Below are positions 61,135 through 64,000 of a stretch of DNA of 64,000 nt, piece by piece (the stretch's first letter is position 1; the number at the start of each line of letters is the position of its first letter). Below the pieces are notes generated by a model that saw only the letters and a program-made list of their open reading frames with translations, was not told the origin of the DNA and did no database searches. The stretch is from Streptomyces spirodelae (GTDB lineage: Bacteria; Actinomycetota; Actinomycetes; Streptomycetales; Streptomycetaceae), in contig NZ_JAFFZN010000016.1 in NCBI RefSeq assembly GCF_017676385.1, forward strand, positions 117,909-181,908, read 5' to 3'. Both the position numbers and the translations under genes were made by a program.

Positions 61135-61210
61135 ACCCCCGACGATATAGGCCACCACCGACAAGCGGCCCACCCCCGAAGCGGCTCACCCCCGGCGGCC
61201 CACGCAAACG

Positions 61211-61306
61211 CCCCCCACGCACCCGCCAGAGCCGACCTACCCTTGCTGCCTTCCGGCCCTGGGGGAGTTCAGTCAGTTAGCGCCACGTGAGGGGCTGTCG
61301 CCAGCC
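61211..61306 (-). ncRNA. ffs: Signal recognition particle RNA (small SRP RNA)
   Basis: The minus strand reads GGGCTGGCGACAGCC at the 5' side, then GGGCCGGAAGGCAGCAAGGG, the diagnostic apical loop of bacterial SRP RNA (GGAAGGcAGCAAGGGTAGG), and GGCTCTGGCGGGTGC at the 3' side to close the stem. It pairs with Ffh to target membrane proteins. Ends are approximate. It lies directly upstream of dnaX, the usual place in actinobacteria. Confidence 0.9.
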
Positions 61307-61407
61307 TACCCGATCCCCCGCCCCCCGTTCGACCTCCACCCCCGCCCCCCACCCGCCCCCGGATACGAGTTCGCGAGCACTCCCCAAGGTCTTGTACAGT
61401 TTGCGGC

Positions 61408-61492
61408 GGAGGATTCGCCTAGTGGCCTAGGGCGCACGCTTGGAAAGCGTGTTGGGGGCAACCCCTCACGAGTTCGAATCTCGTATCCTCCG
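61408..61492 (+). tRNA. tRNA-Ser (GGA)
   Basis: An 85-nt class II tRNA. Acceptor arm GGAGGAT pairs with ATCCTCC; anticodon arm CACGC-TTGGAAA-GCGTG gives anticodon GGA; a variable arm (GTTGGGGGCAACCCCTC) and T arm (ACGAGTTCGAATCTCGT) follow. CCA is not encoded. Confidence 0.96.
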
Positions 61493-61512
61493 CCCAGCTC
61501 TCACCGGGCTGA

Positions 61513-61550
61513 ACGTAGGGCCCCACCGCCTCGGCGGTGGGGCCCTACGT
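61513..61550. terminator. Perfect 18-bp hairpin after tRNA-Ser
   Basis: ACGTAGGGCCCCACCGCC (61513-61530), a two-base loop and its exact complement (61533-61550). Located 20 bases past the tRNA. Confidence 0.9.
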
Positions 61551-62234
61551 AGTTCCGCTGCCGTACCGCAACGATGAATCCAGCACCTCAATCGCCCTTT
61601 CATCCGGTCGTGGGTCAGGCCAGTGTGGCGATCAGGGTTTGCCGTGGCGGCCGGGGCTGGTGTCATCGTGGCGTGCGAACGGTTACCGGGCCCGTCACCG
61701 TCCGACTCCTGCCCCATACGGGCGTCAGCCGGGACCGCTACCGCATCACCAGTCGCACCGTGCCCCGGCAGGTATCCCCGCCACCGACGACGCGACCAAG
61801 AATCTGCCTCTCTCCGCCCACACCCAACTGCTGACTGAGGGTTGGCCCTTCTGACGCCGCAGCGAGCGACACCCGCCCGACCGTGGGCAGGCACTCACGT
61901 TGTGCGCCCCGAGGTGGGGGCCGGATACTACTGACGAGCCTGCACCGCTGCTGTGCAGGGCGCAGGCTCGTCAGTTATCCCCGAGGCATGGCCCGGGGGA
62001 ACGCGGGGGACGGCGATGCACCGGTTCCCCGGGCCGTCACTGCCTGAGGACACCCGCGTTCCGGTGTCCTCGATGAGGATGCATTGCCGATGAGTCCGGG
62101 TGGAAACCACCTGGACTCGGTGGGCCACGATCGGAGGAGCCCACGATGGAGCATTCGTAAGGATTTCTGCACGGTAGAAGCCGACATCCCTGGCCGGGTT
62201 GGCAGAAGGCCGCCGGTCCGCCCGCACCGCGGGG
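61551..62234. other. 680-bp region with hairpins and no clear gene
   Basis: No frame looks convincing on either strand. Two hairpins are seen: CTGACGAGCCTGC with its complement (61931-61943 / 61962-61974), and GAGGACACC with its complement (62047-62055 / 62063-62071). They might belong to a small RNA or be terminators of the MerR-type gene transcribed from the right. Confidence 0.45.
61931..61974. terminator. Hairpin downstream of the MerR-type gene
   Basis: A 13-bp perfect stem with an 18-base loop. Read leftward, it lies about 260 bases beyond the MerR-type stop. Could be a terminator or part of a small RNA. Confidence 0.5.
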
Positions 62235-62570
62235 TCAGGCCGAGGTCCTCCGCTGCGCCTGGGCGCGCAGTTCCTCGTTGATGCGCTGGGCTTCTTCGAG
62301 TTGGTCTTCGAGAATGACGATACGGCAGGCGGATTGCACCGGGGTGCCGGCATCGACCAGTTCGCGGGCACGGGCCGCGATGCGCAGCTGATAGCGGGAG
62401 TAGCGGCGATGGCCGCCCTCCGAGCGCAGGGGGGTGATCAGGCGATGCTCGTCGAGGGAGCGGAGAAAGGCGGGTGTGGTGCCGAGCATGGCGGCGGCCC
62501 GGCCCATGGTGTAGGCGGGGTAGTCATCGTCGTCGAGGCTGTCGACGGGGCGGGTACTGCGAGCGGGCAT
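62235..62570 (-). CDS. MerR-type helix-turn-helix regulator
   Basis: A 111-residue regulator. DYPAYTMGRAAAMLGTTPAFLRSLDEHRLITPLRSEGGHRRYSRYQL is a MerR winged helix (the GGHRRYS turn is diagnostic), followed by a coiled coil (VILEDQLEEAQRINEELRAQ). The C-terminal effector domain is absent, so it is a short MerR, HspR-like or excisionase-like. ATG 62570 (MPARSTRP) has GAAGAGGT upstream; ATG 62594 is possible. A hairpin (62598-62631) sits in its leader. Confidence 0.85.
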   Translation of the reverse strand: MPARSTRPVDSLDDDDYPAYTMGRAAAMLGTTPAFLRSLDEHRLITPLRSEGGHRRYSRYQLRIAARARELVDAGTPVQSACRIVILEDQLEEAQRINEELRAQAQRRTSA

Positions 62571-63024
62571 AGACCTCTTCTTCCGGGGGCGCATCGAGGG
62601 GCCCGGATGCCAGTACCGGCACCCGGGCCCCGAGCGTTCAACACCATCTGCCGACTGATCAGCCGGCCTTCATTTCCGCTGCTCCGCCCCACCGGGCGAA
62701 GACGCGGGGATCGCGGTGTGTGACCGGGGACCACCTTCCAATCGGGGTCTGCGGTACCCGGGCGGTATACGTCCTCGCCCGGGCGATCCTGATGGCGTCT
62801 GCTGCTCCTTTCCTCTTTCCGATCTCTCCGGTTCTGCCGGATCTTGCGGTGTTGCGGGTGTTGCTCGACGGCCACTGGGGGCCGTCCCGGCTCGGTCGGC
62901 GGTGGGGCATCTGCCATGCGCCGCCACTCGCCTGCCGGCCGCCTTTCATGCACGGCAGTTCATGTCTGCCGCGCCCTTCCGTGACTCTGTGCTTACAGGA
63001 CAACGTTAATCCCGACAGGAGTCA
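62571..63024. other. Divergent intergenic region with leader hairpin
   Basis: No gene seen. GGGGCCCGG (62598-62606) and its complement (62623-62631) form a hairpin or operator 28-61 bases before the MerR-type start. The remainder should hold the promoter of the 63025 ORF. Confidence 0.45.
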
Positions 63025-63114
63025 ATGTCTACCGTCAGCGGCACAGATTTCCATCCTCGGTGGTGGCAGAGGTTCTTCAGTGCATACGCCCGGAAGAGTT
63101 ACTTGACTGGTTGA
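63025..63114 (+). CDS. 29-codon ORF upstream of the RsbW-like gene
   Basis: The ORF starts ATG at 63025 with AGGAG six to eight bases before it, a very good ribosome-binding site. The peptide, MSTVSGTDFHPRWWQRFFSA then YARKSYLTG, is basic and aromatic. It ends 62 bases before the ATP-binding protein gene. It may be a small regulatory peptide or leader. Evidence is limited to the site and the position. Confidence 0.45.
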   Translation: MSTVSGTDFHPRWWQRFFSAYARKSYLTG

Positions 63115-63176
63115 AGGGTGCCTGAACGGGCACAAGACCGCCTGTCAGGACAACCGACCAGGCTGGGTGACAGCAC

Positions 63177-63602
63177 ATGAGTGAGACGGAGACAGCGCGA
63201 ACTGCCCATACCGCAACGACCGCGACACCACTTGTCCTCGAAGGCCACAGCCCCGCCGGTATCCCCCGCGCCCGCGGTATCGCCCGCGCCTTCGCCGAGA
63301 ACCTCGACCCGCCCCCGGCCACCGAGACGGCGGGCGCCTTCGCCCTCGTGACCTGCGAACTCGCCACCAACGCCCTGCGCCATGGTGGCGGCCCCTACAC
63401 CATCGAACTCAGCGCCACTCCGGAAACGGTCAGCGTCGCCGTCAGCGACCGCAGCCCACACCCCCCGCGCCAACGCACCCCTGACCTCAACGGAGGCACC
63501 GGCGGCTTCGGCTGGCCCATGGTCCTCCGCCTGGCCGAGCACGTAACCGTCACCGCCGACCTCGGGGGAGGCAAGACGATCCTCGCCCAACTGCGCCGCT
63601 GA
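63177..63602 (+). CDS. RsbW-like ATP-binding (HATPase) regulator
   Basis: A 141-residue GHKL ATPase. N box CELATNALRHGG near 65, DRSPHPPRQRTPDLNGGTGGFGWPMV as the ATP lid near 100, typical of the anti-sigma-factor/'ATP-binding protein' group that is very abundant in Streptomyces. These may act as anti-sigma kinases, but no anti-sigma antagonist or sigma gene is next to it. ATG 63177 follows GGTGACAGCAC; a weak ribosome-binding site. Confidence 0.85.
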   Translation: MSETETARTAHTATTATPLVLEGHSPAGIPRARGIARAFAENLDPPPATETAGAFALVTCELATNALRHGGGPYTIELSATPETVSVAVSDRSPHPPRQRTPDLNGGTGGFGWPMVLRLAEHVTVTADLGGGKTILAQLRR

Positions 63603-64000
63603 CCCGAACGGCTGCACGAGCGGCTCAGGCACGGCGACACAGCGGCACAGCGGCACAGCCGCTGACCGCCCCGAGCCGCCCACAATCCCACCGCGGCCCC
63701 GCCAGGCCGCTGCCGATGGTCTCCAGAAGGCGATGTGGCCCGGAAACCGTCTTGACGCGTTTGGCTCGCCCGCGAGTGGCAACCCAACGAGCAACGTGAG
63801 AGGGCCCATTTCACGTACAGCCCGGCAGGTTGAGAACGCAGCCGCCGGTACTGGCCGCCGAACGGCCGCGTCTGTGCCGGAAGGCGGTGCATTCAAGACG
63901 GCCGGGCCGGCCTCGGGCAACGCAAGGCACCGCCGCCCGAGGCCCGGCCTGGCCGTGAACAGCCCCCAGCCCCCAGCGCTGTCCGACGCACCGGCGAATG
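63603..64000. other. Terminal region with no clear gene
   Basis: No credible frame or RNA signature up to the window edge. A short CGGCACAGCGGCACAG direct repeat is at 63639-63656. Confidence 0.4.

Noticed and set aside
61408..61492. Attachment site at tRNA-Ser
   Set aside because: No duplicate of its 3' end or integrase was seen, and the genes after it are not clearly foreign.

Overview
This is a high-GC (about 70% by eye) actinobacterial chromosome segment, almost certainly from a Streptomyces or close relative. The evidence is a WblA protein, an 'Streptomyces-type' Crp, a DUF397/XRE regulator pair, a conservative gene order (nhaA, MarP-type protease, Nudix, nth, crp, metallo-beta-lactamase, Nudix, RidA, two ArsA-like ATPases, wblA, class A PBP), frequent GTG starts and ATGA/GTGA stop-start overlaps.

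Layout. (1) 1-17930 is core chromosome: ion antiport, DNA repair (nth), global regulation (crp, wblA), cell wall synthesis (PBP) and housekeeping hydrolases, ending in a tRNA-Pro(CGG) gene. (2) 17931 to about 29.95 kb is accessory: just after the tRNA lie an XRE-DUF488 gene, an unrecognised Cys/His protein, a 41-aa membrane peptide, an adenine methylase fused to half a type I specificity subunit, a transposase relic, an epoxide hydrolase with a frameshifted LysR regulator, two small coupled genes, a secreted GH16 enzyme and a DUF262-HNH (GmrSD-like) protein. The DNA-modification and nuclease content suggests a defence-rich island. (3) 30.0-37.9 kb and 45.1-49.1 kb are two halves of a cobalamin (B12) pathway: cobN under a cobalamin riboswitch, divergent cobG-cobH-cobIJ, then cobK, cbiD, cobM and cobL. 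Between them (38-45 kb) sit unrelated genes: a decayed NTF2-like gene, a membrane protein, a DUF397/XRE pair, a Ser/Thr kinase, a cytochrome P450 and a sortase-type surface protein.

(4) 49.2-64 kb returns to core functions: S9 peptidase, SURF1, an ECF-like sigma factor translationally coupled to a membrane protein, aspartokinase (without an adjacent asd), a VWA protein, a DUF5063 protein, recR, YbaB/EbfC, dnaX, the SRP RNA and tRNA-Ser(GGA). The window closes with a MerR-type regulator and an RsbW-like ATPase preceded by a 29-codon ORF.

How the parts work together: recR-ybaB-dnaX is the usual DNA recombination/replication cluster; the cob genes carry precorrin-2 through ring contraction, methylation and cobalt insertion, and the riboswitch should shut off cobN when B12 is plentiful; the two ArsA-like ATPases next to wblA are a conserved Streptomyces neighbourhood. 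All family names come from reading motifs and recollection of family features; no database search was run.
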